Notes: a model not told the origin generated them from the sequence alone. Counted from the first letter of the stretch, positions 42,726 to 52,154 are shown. The stretch is DNA of 64,000 bases from an uncultured Anaeroplasma sp. (GCA_934216145.1 CAKQBG010000003.1:1-64000); one strand, 5' to 3'. A program made the numbers and translations.

Positions 42726-42767
42726 TTAGCACTTGTGTGTTGACACTGCCAAAATATTGAGTATAAT
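42726..42767 (+). promoter_or_regulatory. htpG promoter with CIRCE-like operator
   Basis: -35 TTGACA (42740-42745), 16 bases, -10 TATAAT (42762-42767). The stretch TTAGCACTT-N9-CACTGCCAA (42726-42752) resembles the HrcA operator CIRCE (TTAGCACTC-N9-GAGTGCTAA): eight of nine bases match in the left arm and six of nine in the right. It overlaps the -35 box, the right place for repression. Confidence 0.65.
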
Positions 42768-42817
42768 AGTAGATAAAGTTGAGCTTGATATAAAGCTCTA
42801 GGAAAGGAATTAATAAA

Positions 42818-44707
42818 ATGAAGGAAACTAAGGAATTTAAAACTGAAACAAAGCGTCTATTAGACATGATGATTAATTCTATCTATACTCATAAGGAGAT
42901 ATTTTTAAGAGAATTAATTTCAAATGCAAGTGATGCTATTGATAAAAGACATTATTTATCATTAACTAATTCAAATATTGCTAGTGATGATTATAAAATT
43001 TTAGTAGAAGCTGATAAGGAAAATAGAACAATTACTATTACTGATAATGGTGTTGGTTTAACAGAAAAAGAACTAGAAGAACATTTAGGTACTATTGCTA
43101 AATCTGGTAGTAAGGAATTCTTAGAGGCTGTTAGTAAGGAGAAAACTCCTGATGTTGATATTATTGGTCAATTTGGTGTTGGTTTCTATTCAGCATTTAT
43201 GGTAGCTAAAAAGGTTGATGTTTTAACTAAATCAGTTAATGATGGAACATCTCATTTATTCTCAAGTGAAGGTTTAGAGTCTTATACAATCGAGGATAGT
43301 GAAAAAGAGGATTATGGTACAAAGATTACTCTTTATCTAAGAGATAATACTGAGGATGAAAATTATGATGAGTATCTTGATGAGTATCGTATTAAGGATT
43401 TAATCAAGAAGTATTCAGATTATGTTAGATATCCAATTCAAACTTGGGTTACAAAGTATGATCCTAAATCAGATGATGATAAGGATGATGATAATGAGCC
43501 AAAGACTCATTTAGAGCTTGAAACTATTAATTCTATGCTTCCAATTTGGAAGAAGAATAAGAGTGAGGTTACTGAAGAGGAATTAAATAACTTCTATAAG
43601 AGTAAGTTTATGGATTATCAAGATCCTATTACATCTATACATATTAATGTTGAAGGAATGCTTACATATACAGCATTATTATTCATTCCTAAGAAGCCAT
43701 TCTATGATATGTATTCTGATAGAAATGAAAGAGGTCTTCAATTATATACAAAGGGTGTATTTATTCTAGATAAGTGTAAGGAATTAATTCCAGAATACTT
43801 ACGTTTTGTTAAGGGTCTTGTTGATTCTATTGATTTAAGCTTAAATATTTCTCGTGAAATGCTTCAAGAGGATCGCTCATTAAAGAAGATAGCTACTAAT
43901 GTTGAAAAGAAGATTTTAGCAGAATTATCTCGAATGCTAAAGAATGATAGAGAGAAGTATTTGGAATTCTTTAAGGATTATGGTATTAACCTAAAGTATG
44001 GTCTATATGAGAATTATGGTGAGAAGAAGGATTTATTAAAGGATTTAATTATCTTTAATAGCTATAATACTGAAAAGCCTATTACATTTAGTGAGTATGT
44101 AGAAGCTATGAAGGAAGGCCAAAAGGATATTTATTATGCAATTGGTAAAGATAAGGCTTCTGTTGAAAAACTTCCACAAATGGATTTAGTTAAATCAAAG
44201 GGCTATGATGTATTAATTTTAGCTGATGATGTTGATGAATTTATGATTCAAGTATTAAAGAAATATAATGATCATGAATTTAAGTCTATTAATTCTGGTG
44301 ATTTAGGATTAATTGATGAAGAAGAATCAAAGAAGATTGATGAGCTTAAGGAAACTAAAAAGTCATTATTAGAGTCTGTTAAGGCAAGTTTACCTGGTGT
44401 AAAGGATGTTATTCTTTCTAAGAGATTAGTTGATGCCCCATGCTGCTTAGCATCTGATGGTGAGATTTCATTTGAAATGGAGCGTGTTTTAAAGCAACAG
44501 CATTCTGAGGTTAAGGCTGATAGAATTCTTGAGCTTAACCCTAACCATCCAGTATTTAAGAAGCTTGAGGATGCTTATGATACAAGTAAGGAGCTTGGTG
44601 ATAAGTATTCAAATATCTTGTATGCTGATGCATTATTACAAGAAGGTATTCTACCAGATGATCCAAAGGCATTTGGTGAAGCTCTATGTGAATTATTATT
44701 AAAGTGA
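42818..44707 (+). CDS. htpG: Chaperone HtpG (Hsp90)
   Basis: The bacterial Hsp90, an ATP-dependent dimeric chaperone of 629 residues. N-terminal ATPase: TKRLLDMMINSIYTHKEIFL, RELISNASDAIDK near 31-43 (the catalytic Glu and Asn), ITDNGVGL near 78, GQFGVGFYSAFMVA near 115-128. Middle domain: YTKGVFILDKC and SLNISREMLQEDRSL (catalytic Arg). C-terminal dimerisation end is present. A charged acidic linker (PKSDDDKDDDNEPKT) is unusual in bacterial HtpG and recalls the eukaryotic linker. Stop TGA. Confidence 0.96.
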   Translation: MKETKEFKTETKRLLDMMINSIYTHKEIFLRELISNASDAIDKRHYLSLTNSNIASDDYKILVEADKENRTITITDNGVGLTEKELEEHLGTIAKSGSKEFLEAVSKEKTPDVDIIGQFGVGFYSAFMVAKKVDVLTKSVNDGTSHLFSSEGLESYTIEDSEKEDYGTKITLYLRDNTEDENYDEYLDEYRIKDLIKKYSDYVRYPIQTWVTKYDPKSDDDKDDDNEPKTHLELETINSMLPIWKKNKSEVTEEELNNFYKSKFMDYQDPITSIHINVEGMLTYTALLFIPKKPFYDMYSDRNERGLQLYTKGVFILDKCKELIPEYLRFVKGLVDSIDLSLNISREMLQEDRSLKKIATNVEKKILAELSRMLKNDREKYLEFFKDYGINLKYGLYENYGEKKDLLKDLIIFNSYNTEKPITFSEYVEAMKEGQKDIYYAIGKDKASVEKLPQMDLVKSKGYDVLILADDVDEFMIQVLKKYNDHEFKSINSGDLGLIDEEESKKIDELKETKKSLLESVKASLPGVKDVILSKRLVDAPCCLASDGEISFEMERVLKQQHSEVKADRILELNPNHPVFKKLEDAYDTSKELGDKYSNILYADALLQEGILPDDPKAFGEALCELLLK

Positions 44708-45095
44708 TAAATTTTTAAATTAAATTTCGCTACACATATTTGTAAAAAATAAATAAAATGTTTTTGAGTTGATTTCCTCTATTTTCTTGGTTGATTGAAA
44801 TTTTGGAAATCAACTTTTTTAATTTTACTTTTTTTATCTAGAGTGAGGTATAATTAGACTGTAAAAAATCATAAAGATTCTTAGTCCTATTAATATGGCT
44901 CAAAATCGTTTTGCAGACTTGAATTCCGCTATTGTTTTCTATGAAACCAATTTAGTCATAATTTAGAATTTTCTTATTGTTTAATTAGTTCTGTTTTTAA
45001 ATAAACGTTATTAGCTGATATATGAGAAATATTTAATTTATTAAAACTCTCTTTACCAAAAAAGGCATAGAGCTTTTCAATTAGGTATGAAAAAT

Positions 45096-45600
45096 CTATG
45101 CTTTTTTAACATGAGAAGTTATTAAATTGAATTCATTTTGAGTATATTCATCAAAATTCATTCCTTTTGGTAGAAAATATCTAAATCTTTCATGATTGTT
45201 CTCACAACTTCCTTTTTGAAAAGATGCCATATGGTCACCAAAATAAAGATTAGTCCTTAATCATATGTATCTAGATTTTTAATGATAAAATAATTATTTC
45301 CTTCTTTTAGCTTTGTTAGTATGACTAATTATGATTCTTTTTACCGCCTTTAATCTTTAGTCTAACCATTCTATGGGTATTAACTATTTTTGCTTTTGAA
45401 AATTCATTTCTTAAATATGCATAGGATGTACTCATAGAAATACTTAAATCGTTTGAATGAAAATATGAGCTATGCTTTGACCATATTAGTTATACTCCTA
45501 CTAATGATAGAATCAATAGTATTAAATTTTTCTATGGTTAATGATATATCAATATGATAATCTTTTAAAACGGATTTATAATCATCATTAGCTTTATTAG
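45096..45600 (-). pseudogene. IS30-family transposase remnant
   Basis: The 950-base gap between htpG and the antiporter holds a decayed leftward transposase. Clear piece (45245-45096): YFGDHMASFQKGSCENNHER then RFRYFLPKGMNFDEYTQNEF, the IS30 C-terminal catalytic block (KGSxENxHxxIRxxxPKGxxFD). Earlier pieces in other frames include LKDYHIDISLTIEKFNTIDS and MSTSYAYLRNEFSKAKIVN. Several stops and shifts separate them. A hairpin GCATAGA/TCTATGC with T-run lies at about 45064-45106. Nothing else recognised at 44708-45095. Confidence 0.75.
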
Positions 45601-45631
45601 GAGAATAATAAGACTTAGCATAAGAAAAAAA

Positions 45632-45658
45632 TCCGTCATATGACGGACATTTTTTTAT
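45632..45658. terminator. Terminator of the antiporter gene
   Basis: Perfect palindrome TCCGTCATATGACGGA (45632-45647) with As on the left and Ts on the right, so it can act in both directions. Confidence 0.82.
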
Positions 45659-47046
45659 GGTTCAACATTAGTTTCGTTATAATGTGAATCTTTAGTATTA
45701 ACCATTGCAGCTTCATGAACTGCAGTAAATTTCTCCTCGTTATAATCAATTTTAGCAGGAGGTTCATTTTTATATGTAGACTTAAGAACAAGTGGAGTAA
45801 CGAAGCTTGATAGAATAATCATTATTATAATAAATACGCTCATTCCACTATCGACTAAGCCAACATTCATACCCTTTGTAGCACAAATTAAAGCAACCTC
45901 AGCACGTGCCATCATACCAATACCAATTCGTAATGAATCCTTCCAAGAATTATTAGTAATCTTAGCACCTAAGCCACAACCTAATACCTTACCTAATAGA
46001 CCAGCTAAAATGAAGCAGCATCCAAAGCCTATTAATGATGGATTAAATGTAGAGAAGTCAATATTTAATCCTACATTTGCGAAGAATATTGGAGAGAATA
46101 GCATATATGATAATACATCACTTTTTCTTTCAATATAATCTGAAGTATCATTATTTAAATTATCAACTGATGGATTGATATGTTTACCAATACCAGCAAG
46201 AGAAAGACCAGCAAAATAAGCACCTGTAATATCAGCTATACCAAATAATGTTTCTGCTGCCCAAGCCATAAAGAAGCAGAATGCTAAACCAAATAAAGGA
46301 ATTCTTCTTGTATGAGGTCTTTTCTTATTTAATAGCTTGAAAATATAGTGCATTACAACACCAATAGCAATAACAAATATAAAGAATAAAATTACATCTA
46401 AAACTACTGCTAGAATACTTAAATCCTCTTTACCAAAAGTAATTAAAGAACCTAAAGTGTTGGTAGATTCACTTGTACCACTTAGTGATAATACTACTGA
46501 TAATACTACAACACCAATAATATCATCTAATATTGCAGCACTTACAACGATTGTTCCGACCTTACCACTTAATCTATTCATTTCCTTTAATGTCGCAACT
46601 GTTACAGAAACAGATGTAGCAGTTAAAATTACACCATAGAATAAATTAGAATGAACATTTTCCCATCCATTGAAAAGGCTAGCAGCAACGAATCCTAAGC
46701 CCATTGGTACGATTACACCAAGTGATGTAACAACGATTGCTGAAATACCTGATGTTTTAATTGTTTGAATATTTGTTTCAAGTCCTGCTGAGAACATGAT
46801 TAAAACAACACCAATTTCAGCTAAAAATTTAATACCAGCTCTTGCTGAATCACTTAATATAAAATCACCAACATTTGGAATATACTTCATGCAGCCGATA
46901 ATAATGCCGGCAAGAAGCATACCTACAACCTGTGGAAGCTTTATCTTTTTACATCCCATTTGTAGAAGCTTTGATAGTAACAAAATTAAAGCAACAGGAA
47001 GTAATAAATCTAAAGCGTTTATATTAAATTCTGAAGTTAAAAACAT
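45655..47046 (-). CDS. CPA2-family cation:proton antiporter
   Basis: A 463-residue membrane protein of the monovalent cation:proton antiporter-2 family (KefB/GerN/NapA-like) with about 13 helices. Marks: LPQVVGMLLAGIIIG near 38-52, LAEIGVVLIMFSAGLE near 75-90, ILTATSVSVTVATLKEM near 140-156, and the ion-binding double aspartate AILDDIIGVV near 170. Only a short hydrophilic tail follows, with no TrkA-N nucleotide-binding domain, so it is the Na+/H+ (or K+/H+) exchanger type rather than a gated Kef channel. AGGGGGATAA precedes the start. Likely pH or Na+ homeostasis. Confidence 0.9.
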   Translation of the reverse strand: MFLTSEFNINALDLLLPVALILLLSKLLQMGCKKIKLPQVVGMLLAGIIIGCMKYIPNVGDFILSDSARAGIKFLAEIGVVLIMFSAGLETNIQTIKTSGISAIVVTSLGVIVPMGLGFVAASLFNGWENVHSNLFYGVILTATSVSVTVATLKEMNRLSGKVGTIVVSAAILDDIIGVVVLSVVLSLSGTSESTNTLGSLITFGKEDLSILAVVLDVILFFIFVIAIGVVMHYIFKLLNKKRPHTRRIPLFGLAFCFFMAWAAETLFGIADITGAYFAGLSLAGIGKHINPSVDNLNNDTSDYIERKSDVLSYMLFSPIFFANVGLNIDFSTFNPSLIGFGCCFILAGLLGKVLGCGLGAKITNNSWKDSLRIGIGMMARAEVALICATKGMNVGLVDSGMSVFIIIMIILSSFVTPLVLKSTYKNEPPAKIDYNEEKFTAVHEAAMVNTKDSHYNETNVEP

Positions 47047-47229
47047 AAACTAATTATCCCCCTTGTTTAATAACGTAGTAATTATAGCACTAAAATAATA
47101 CTTTTCAACAATAAATGTGTTCATAGAATAACTATATTTTGTAGAAAAATGATGTAAATGCTTACATGGTAATTATCTTGTATTTTAAGAATTTGTAAAT
47201 TATAATATTAACGAAAGGATGTGGTTATA

Positions 47230-47298
47230 ATGATACCATCGGAATGTAATAATAATAAAAATGAAGGATATCTATATAACCATATAGGTATTCTCTAG
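47230..47298 (+). CDS. Short upstream ORF in the mgtE leader (22 residues)
   Basis: ATG at 47230, seven bases after GAAAGGATG, encodes MIPSECNNNKNEGYLYNHIG then IL and TAG. Its last third lies in a strong hairpin (GGATATCTATAT-aacc-ATATAGGTATTC, about 47267-47294). It ends 23 bases before the mgtE start. Likely a regulatory leader peptide; coding by length alone cannot be proved. Confidence 0.45.
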   Translation: MIPSECNNNKNEGYLYNHIGIL

Positions 47299-47321
47299 AC
47301 TAAAAAAAGGAGAATATTATA

Positions 47322-48707
47322 ATGCAGCACGATTTTTATCAAGAAATAAAGGCTCTAATTTTAGATGAATCATTATCAAATGAGGAACTAATTCACGAGC
47401 TTGAAAATTATCACAGTAGTGATATTGCCGATGTTGCTCAAGAGCTAACTAAAGAACAAAGACTTTCTCTTTATAAAAAAATTGGCATTGAGAAAACATC
47501 AGAAATTTTTGAATTTTATCAGGATGTAGAAAAATATATCGATGAGCTACAGCCTGAAATGGCAGCAGACGTTGTTGAGAAAATGGACTCTGATGATGCT
47601 GTTGGAGTATTAAATGAGCTAGAGGATGATGACAAAAAAGAAATCATCCAATTAATGGAACCTGAATCAAAAAATGAGGTATTAAAGCTAGATAAATATG
47701 ACGATGATGTTATTGGTTCTTATATGACAGATAACTTTATTGTTTTGAATATAAATGATACTATTCCTCATGCTACATCAAAAACAATTAAAGAAGCTGG
47801 AGAGCATGACAATATTTTTACATTATATGTTGTTGATGATGATGGAAAATATTGTGGTGCTGTTAATATTAAGGATTTATTTGTTGCGAGAAAAACTGAT
47901 GTTTTAAAGGATTTGGTTATGGAATCCTATCCTTATTTTATAGATACTGAGCTTATGAGTGATTGTATCAATAGATTAAAGGATTATTCTGAGGACTCAG
48001 TACCAGTATTAAATTCAAGTATGCATATTGTTGGTGTAATTACAAGTGATGCTGTAATTGAAGCAACAGAGGATGAAATGAATGAGGATTATGCTAAACT
48101 AGCCGGTTTAAGTGAGGAAGAGGATGTTGATGAATCAGTTCTTATTTCTATTAAAAAGCGTATTCCTTGGTTAATTATATTATTAGTACTTGGACTTGTT
48201 GTATCAACAGTTACAGGTAGCTTTGAGGGAGTTATCGCAACAATTCCAGTTGTAGTGTTTTTTCAATCTATGGTATTAGATATGGCTGGAAATGTAGGTA
48301 CGCAATCTTTAGCTGTTACAATAAGAAATTTAGCTAATGGAGAATCTAAAAAGAAACTTTTTAAGGGAATTTTAAAAGAGGTTGGAGTAGGCATTATTAA
48401 TGGTATTATAGTAGCCTCTATAGCATTTATCTTTGTTGTAAGCTATTTATGTATTACAAAGCAGGAAATTATTAGTGGTAATAGCTTTAATATTCATGAT
48501 ACCCTAAAGGTTTCAGGAATTATTGCCATAAGTATGCTAGTATCTATGGCTGTAAGTAATCTTGTAGGTTCTATATTCCCCTTTATATTAAATAAAATAC
48601 ATATTGATCCAGCAGTTGCTTCAGGACCATTTATAACTACTATAAATGATATTATTTCAATTGTTATTTATTACGGCTTAACTTGGATATTATTTATCGC
48701 GATATAG
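47322..48707 (+). CDS. mgtE: Magnesium transporter MgtE (copy 1)
   Basis: A Mg2+ channel of 461 residues with the standard order: acidic N-terminal superhelical domain (HELENYHSSDIADVAQELT near 24-42), paired CBS domains (about 135-255) that sense cytosolic Mg2+, and five membrane helices from about 285. The pore motif GNVGTQSLAVTIRNLANGE near 325-343 and FPFILNKIHIDPAVASGPF are typical. AAAGGAGAA precedes the ATG. Nine bases separate it from a second mgtE. Confidence 0.93.
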   Translation: MQHDFYQEIKALILDESLSNEELIHELENYHSSDIADVAQELTKEQRLSLYKKIGIEKTSEIFEFYQDVEKYIDELQPEMAADVVEKMDSDDAVGVLNELEDDDKKEIIQLMEPESKNEVLKLDKYDDDVIGSYMTDNFIVLNINDTIPHATSKTIKEAGEHDNIFTLYVVDDDGKYCGAVNIKDLFVARKTDVLKDLVMESYPYFIDTELMSDCINRLKDYSEDSVPVLNSSMHIVGVITSDAVIEATEDEMNEDYAKLAGLSEEEDVDESVLISIKKRIPWLIILLVLGLVVSTVTGSFEGVIATIPVVVFFQSMVLDMAGNVGTQSLAVTIRNLANGESKKKLFKGILKEVGVGIINGIIVASIAFIFVVSYLCITKQEIISGNSFNIHDTLKVSGIIAISMLVSMAVSNLVGSIFPFILNKIHIDPAVASGPFITTINDIISIVIYYGLTWILFIAI

Positions 48708-48716
48708 GAGGCAATC

Positions 48717-50093
48717 ATGAAGGATTATTTATTAGAATTAAAAGATATCTTACTTTCTAATATTAGTAAGGAAGAGCTTAATGAAAAGCTAGAGAATTAT
48801 CATGATAGTGATATTGCCGATGTGTTAGAATCATTAACAGAAGAGGAAAGATTAAATGTTTATAAAAAAATAAGCATTGAAAGATTATCATATATCTTTA
48901 GCTATTATGAAAATGTTGAAGATTATATTGAAGAGGTATCTCCTGATTATGCAGCTGACATTATTCAGGAAATGGATACTAATGACGCAATTGATGTATT
49001 AAATGAACTAGAGGAAGAAGATAAGAGTGAAATCATCGATTTGATGGAGGATAAGCCAAAGCAGGATATTTTAAAGGCTGATTCCTATAATGAGGATGAG
49101 ATTGGTTCTTATATGTCTGATAATTATATTTGTGTTAATTGTAATGATACAGTAGCAGAAGCTACCTCAAGAATGATTAAAGAAGCAGGAGAACATGATA
49201 ATATCTTCACTATTTATGTAGTTGATCAGGATGGTAGATATTATGGTGCAATTGATTTTAAGGATTTGATTAGAGCTAGAAAAGCAGATAATTTATCTGA
49301 TTTAATTAAGAAATCATATCCATTCTTCTTTGATACTGAAATAATGAGTGAATGTATTAGTAAATTAAAGGATTATTCTGAGAATTCTATTCCAGTTTTG
49401 AATCGTAGTCATAAGATTGTTGGTGTTATTACAAGTGATATTGTCATTGACGCAACAGAAGAGGAAATGGCTGAGGATTACGCAAAACTAGGTGGTCTTT
49501 CTGAGGAAGAGGATATTGATGAATCAATCTTTAAATCAGTTAAAAAGCGTGTTCCTTGGTTAATTATATTATTATTTTTAGGATTTATTGTATCAAATGT
49601 TACAGGAAGCTTTGAGACTGTTATAGCTACACTACCGGTTGTAGTATTTTTCCAATCAACAATATTAGATATGGCAGGTAATGTTGGTACTCAGTCATTA
49701 GCGGTTACAATTAGAAATTTAACTGATGATGAATCAAGAAAGAAAATTAATAAGGGTATATTTAAGGAAATAAAGGTAGGATTCTTAAATGGCTTATGTA
49801 TTGGTATTATAGCTTTTATACTTGTGATTGCATATTTAGCAATTAAGCAACAGGAAATAACTCCTGGTAATGGTTATAGTTTTTTAGCATCCATGAAGAT
49901 TTCAGGTATTATTTCATTTGCTTTATTATGCGCAATGACAATTAGTAATTTAATTGGTACATTGTTTCCATTATTATTACATAAGATTCATGTTGACCCT
50001 GCTGTTGCTTCAGGTCCATTTATTACAACAGTAAATGATATTATTGCGGTTGTAATATATTATGGATTAGTTTATTTATTCTTTATTTTATAA
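48717..50093 (+). CDS. mgtE: Magnesium transporter MgtE (copy 2, tandem duplicate)
   Basis: 458 residues, very similar to copy 1 over its whole length and with the same domains: N-domain LENYHDSDIADVLESLTEEE, CBS pair, pore GNVGTQSLAVTIRNLTDDES and IHVDPAVASGPFITTVNDI. A tandem duplication is the simplest origin. Both copies keep the acidic residues of the Mg2+ sensor, so they may form homodimers or a heterodimer. It shares a transcript with copy 1 and DUF4250. Confidence 0.93.
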   Translation: MKDYLLELKDILLSNISKEELNEKLENYHDSDIADVLESLTEEERLNVYKKISIERLSYIFSYYENVEDYIEEVSPDYAADIIQEMDTNDAIDVLNELEEEDKSEIIDLMEDKPKQDILKADSYNEDEIGSYMSDNYICVNCNDTVAEATSRMIKEAGEHDNIFTIYVVDQDGRYYGAIDFKDLIRARKADNLSDLIKKSYPFFFDTEIMSECISKLKDYSENSIPVLNRSHKIVGVITSDIVIDATEEEMAEDYAKLGGLSEEEDIDESIFKSVKKRVPWLIILLFLGFIVSNVTGSFETVIATLPVVVFFQSTILDMAGNVGTQSLAVTIRNLTDDESRKKINKGIFKEIKVGFLNGLCIGIIAFILVIAYLAIKQQEITPGNGYSFLASMKISGIISFALLCAMTISNLIGTLFPLLLHKIHVDPAVASGPFITTVNDIIAVVIYYGLVYLFFIL

Positions 50094-50103
50094 TAGGTGA
50101 TTT

Positions 50104-50283
50104 ATGGAAAATATGCCAAGCGAAATGCTATTAAGTATTATTAATATGAAGCTTAGAGATAATTATTCATCTTTAGAGGAATTATGTGATGATTTAGATT
50201 ATTCTATTGATTCAATTAATGAAAAACTAAATTCTATCGGCTACTATTATGATATTGATTTAAATCAATTTAAATGTAAGTAG
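50104..50283 (+). CDS. DUF4250 small protein
   Basis: A 59-residue protein starting at ATG 50104 behind AGGTGAT, 10 bases after the second mgtE. The text MLLSIINMKLRDNYSSLEEL followed by CDDLDYSIDSINEKLNSIGY matches the DUF4250 pattern (LLSxVNxKLRDxYSSLDxLCxDL). It looks like a small helix-turn-helix protein. Function unknown; position suggests co-expression with Mg2+ uptake. Confidence 0.8.
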   Translation: MENMPSEMLLSIINMKLRDNYSSLEELCDDLDYSIDSINEKLNSIGYYYDIDLNQFKCK

Positions 50284-50290
50284 TATTAAA

Positions 50291-50327
50291 AAATCATATT
50301 TATCTTAGTGATGGATATGATTTTTTT
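50291..50327 (+). terminator. Terminator of the mgtE operon
   Basis: AAATCATAT / ATATGATTT around a 14-base loop, followed by Ts to about 50327. Confidence 0.7.
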
Positions 50328-50521
50328 ATATAAATCTAATATATTTATATTTTTTTGAATAATCAAAAACCATTAAATATTATTTAATTAATATAATTCG
50401 AGTATTAAAAATTTTATTAAAAATTAAAAATATAGTCAAAATTTGTTTTCTTAAAATATTAAATAGAGTATAATATTAAGTGAAATTTAACTATAAAAAA
50501 TAAATAAAGGAGATAATAATT

Positions 50522-51664
50522 ATGGCAAATCGTTTTATGTTAAATGAGACTAGTTATCATGGTCATGGAGCAATTAATAATATTGTTCCTGAGGTTAAGG
50601 CTAGAGGCTTTAAGAAGGTTTTAGTTTGTAGTGACCCTGATTTAGTAAAGTTTGGTGTAACTAAGAAGGTTACTGATTTATTAGATGAAGGTAAGATTGA
50701 ATATGAGCTTTATTCTAATATTAAACCAAACCCAACAATTGAGAATGTACTAAGCGGTGTTGAAGCTTGTAAGAAGGCAAATGCTGATTGTATTATCGCA
50801 ATTGGTGGTGGATCTAGTATGGATACATCAAAGGCAATTGGTATTATTATTACTAACCCCGAATTTGGTGATGTTAGAAGTCTTGAGGGGGTAGCTCCTA
50901 CAAAGAAGCCATGCTTACCTATTATTGCAGTTGCTACAACTGCTGGTACTGCAGCTGAGGTTACAATTAATTATGTAATTACAGATGTTGAGAAGAAGAG
51001 AAAATTTGTTTGTGTTGATCCACATGATATGCCAGTTGTTGCTATCGTAGATCCTGATATGATGGCATCAATGCCTAAGGGCTTAACTGCTTCAACAGGT
51101 ATGGATGCATTAACACATGCAATTGAAGGATATATTACTCGTGGAGCTTGGGAAATGAGTGATATGTTCCATATTAAAGCTATTGAAATTATTGGTAAAT
51201 CATTAAGAGGAGCTGTTCAAAATACTCCTGAAGGAAGAGAAGGAATGGCTTTAGGTCAATATATTGCTGGTATGGGCTTCAGTAATGTTGGTTTAGGTAT
51301 TGATCATGCAATGGCACATACATTATCAGCATATTATGATGTACCTCATGGAGTTGCTTGTGCTATGCTTTTACCTATTTCTATGGAATTTAATGCTGAT
51401 GTAACTGGTACTAAGTATAAAGATATCGCTGAAGCATTAGGTGTAGATACTCATGGTATGACTCAAGAGGAATATCGTTTAGCTGCTATTAATGCTGTTA
51501 AGAAGCTATCTACTGATGTTGGTATTCCAACAAAGTGTGAAAAGATATTAGAATCTGATTTAGATAATCTTGCAAGTGATGCCTTAAAGGATGCTTGTTA
51601 TCCTGGTAATCCTAAGGAAGCAACACATGAAGAGGTTGTTGAATTATTTAGAAAGCTTATATAA
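50522..51664 (+). CDS. fucO: Lactaldehyde reductase (iron-dependent alcohol dehydrogenase, FucO-like)
   Basis: Reduces lactaldehyde to 1,2-propanediol with NADH, recycling NAD during fucose or rhamnose fermentation. At 380 residues it tracks Escherichia FucO closely: start MANRFMLNETSYHGHGAI, NAD loop AIGGGSSMDTSKAIG near 96-110, PTTAGT-equivalent ATTAGTAAEVTINYVIT, metal ligands in GMDALTHAIEGYITRGAW (Asp, His) and HAMAHTLSAYYDVPHG (two His). No fucose or rhamnose genes are nearby, so it may serve another aldehyde. GGAGATAATAATT before the start. Confidence 0.92.
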   Translation: MANRFMLNETSYHGHGAINNIVPEVKARGFKKVLVCSDPDLVKFGVTKKVTDLLDEGKIEYELYSNIKPNPTIENVLSGVEACKKANADCIIAIGGGSSMDTSKAIGIIITNPEFGDVRSLEGVAPTKKPCLPIIAVATTAGTAAEVTINYVITDVEKKRKFVCVDPHDMPVVAIVDPDMMASMPKGLTASTGMDALTHAIEGYITRGAWEMSDMFHIKAIEIIGKSLRGAVQNTPEGREGMALGQYIAGMGFSNVGLGIDHAMAHTLSAYYDVPHGVACAMLLPISMEFNADVTGTKYKDIAEALGVDTHGMTQEEYRLAAINAVKKLSTDVGIPTKCEKILESDLDNLASDALKDACYPGNPKEATHEEVVELFRKLI

Positions 51665-51684
51665 TTAGTTTTTCTATTATAACT

Positions 51685-51722
51685 AGGACTATGAATTGTT
51701 ATTAATTTATAGTCCTTTTTTT
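51685..51722 (+). terminator. Terminator of fucO
   Basis: AGGACTAT.AATT / AATT.ATAGTCCT stem followed by seven Ts. Confidence 0.88.
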
Positions 51723-51872
51723 AATTTTTATTAGGAAATTGTAATCTTTGTTTAAAATGTATGACATAACCACAAAAATCCTAGACAAGGTATAATTTTT
51801 TTGCCTAGAATAAAAATATTTAGTTATATGATATAGTATATAAATTTGATATTTTTTTGTTAATATCATTTA

Positions 51873-52139
51873 TTACTTTTTGTATTTGTTTTTCTTTTTC
51901 CAAACATCAAGTGGTACAAATTGTGGGTTGCCGAATTTAGGACAATACATTCGTGGATAATCAATTTTATTCCAACATTCATCAATTTCATTCCAATCTT
52001 TATTTAGTTCCTCATATTCCCCATTAACATATTCAATATTAAAATCAGGTAAAGCATAAGCAAAGAAGAATATAGCACGTCTTAATTTTTTCTCTTTTGT
52101 TAATGATCTACGTTTAATGTTAAATTCAATTTTATCCAT
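51873..52139 (-). CDS. Small hypothetical protein at the edge of an IS91-like remnant
   Basis: 88 residues, not recognised; basic N-terminus (MDKIEFNIKRRSLTKEKKLR), aromatic middle and the segment YPRMYCPKFGNPQFVPLDVW. AAGGAGG lies directly against the ATG at 52139 with no spacing, so translation may begin a few codons later (for example at the ATT nine bases on) or be weak. It is immediately downstream of the transposase remnant on the same strand and may be a passenger gene of that element. Confidence 0.4.
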   Translation of the reverse strand: MDKIEFNIKRRSLTKEKKLRRAIFFFAYALPDFNIEYVNGEYEELNKDWNEIDECWNKIDYPRMYCPKFGNPQFVPLDVWKKKNKYKK

Positions 52140-52154
52140 CCTCCTTAGAATAAC

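Noticed and set aside
42682-42867. 61-codon leftward frame opposite the htpG start
   Set aside because: Covers the htpG promoter, has no ribosome site, and is composed of shadow sequence of a real gene.
47047-47229. Looked for an M-box (ykoK) magnesium riboswitch before mgtE
   Set aside because: None of the conserved M-box blocks or a comparable helical frame are visible; only the short ORF and one hairpin are supported.
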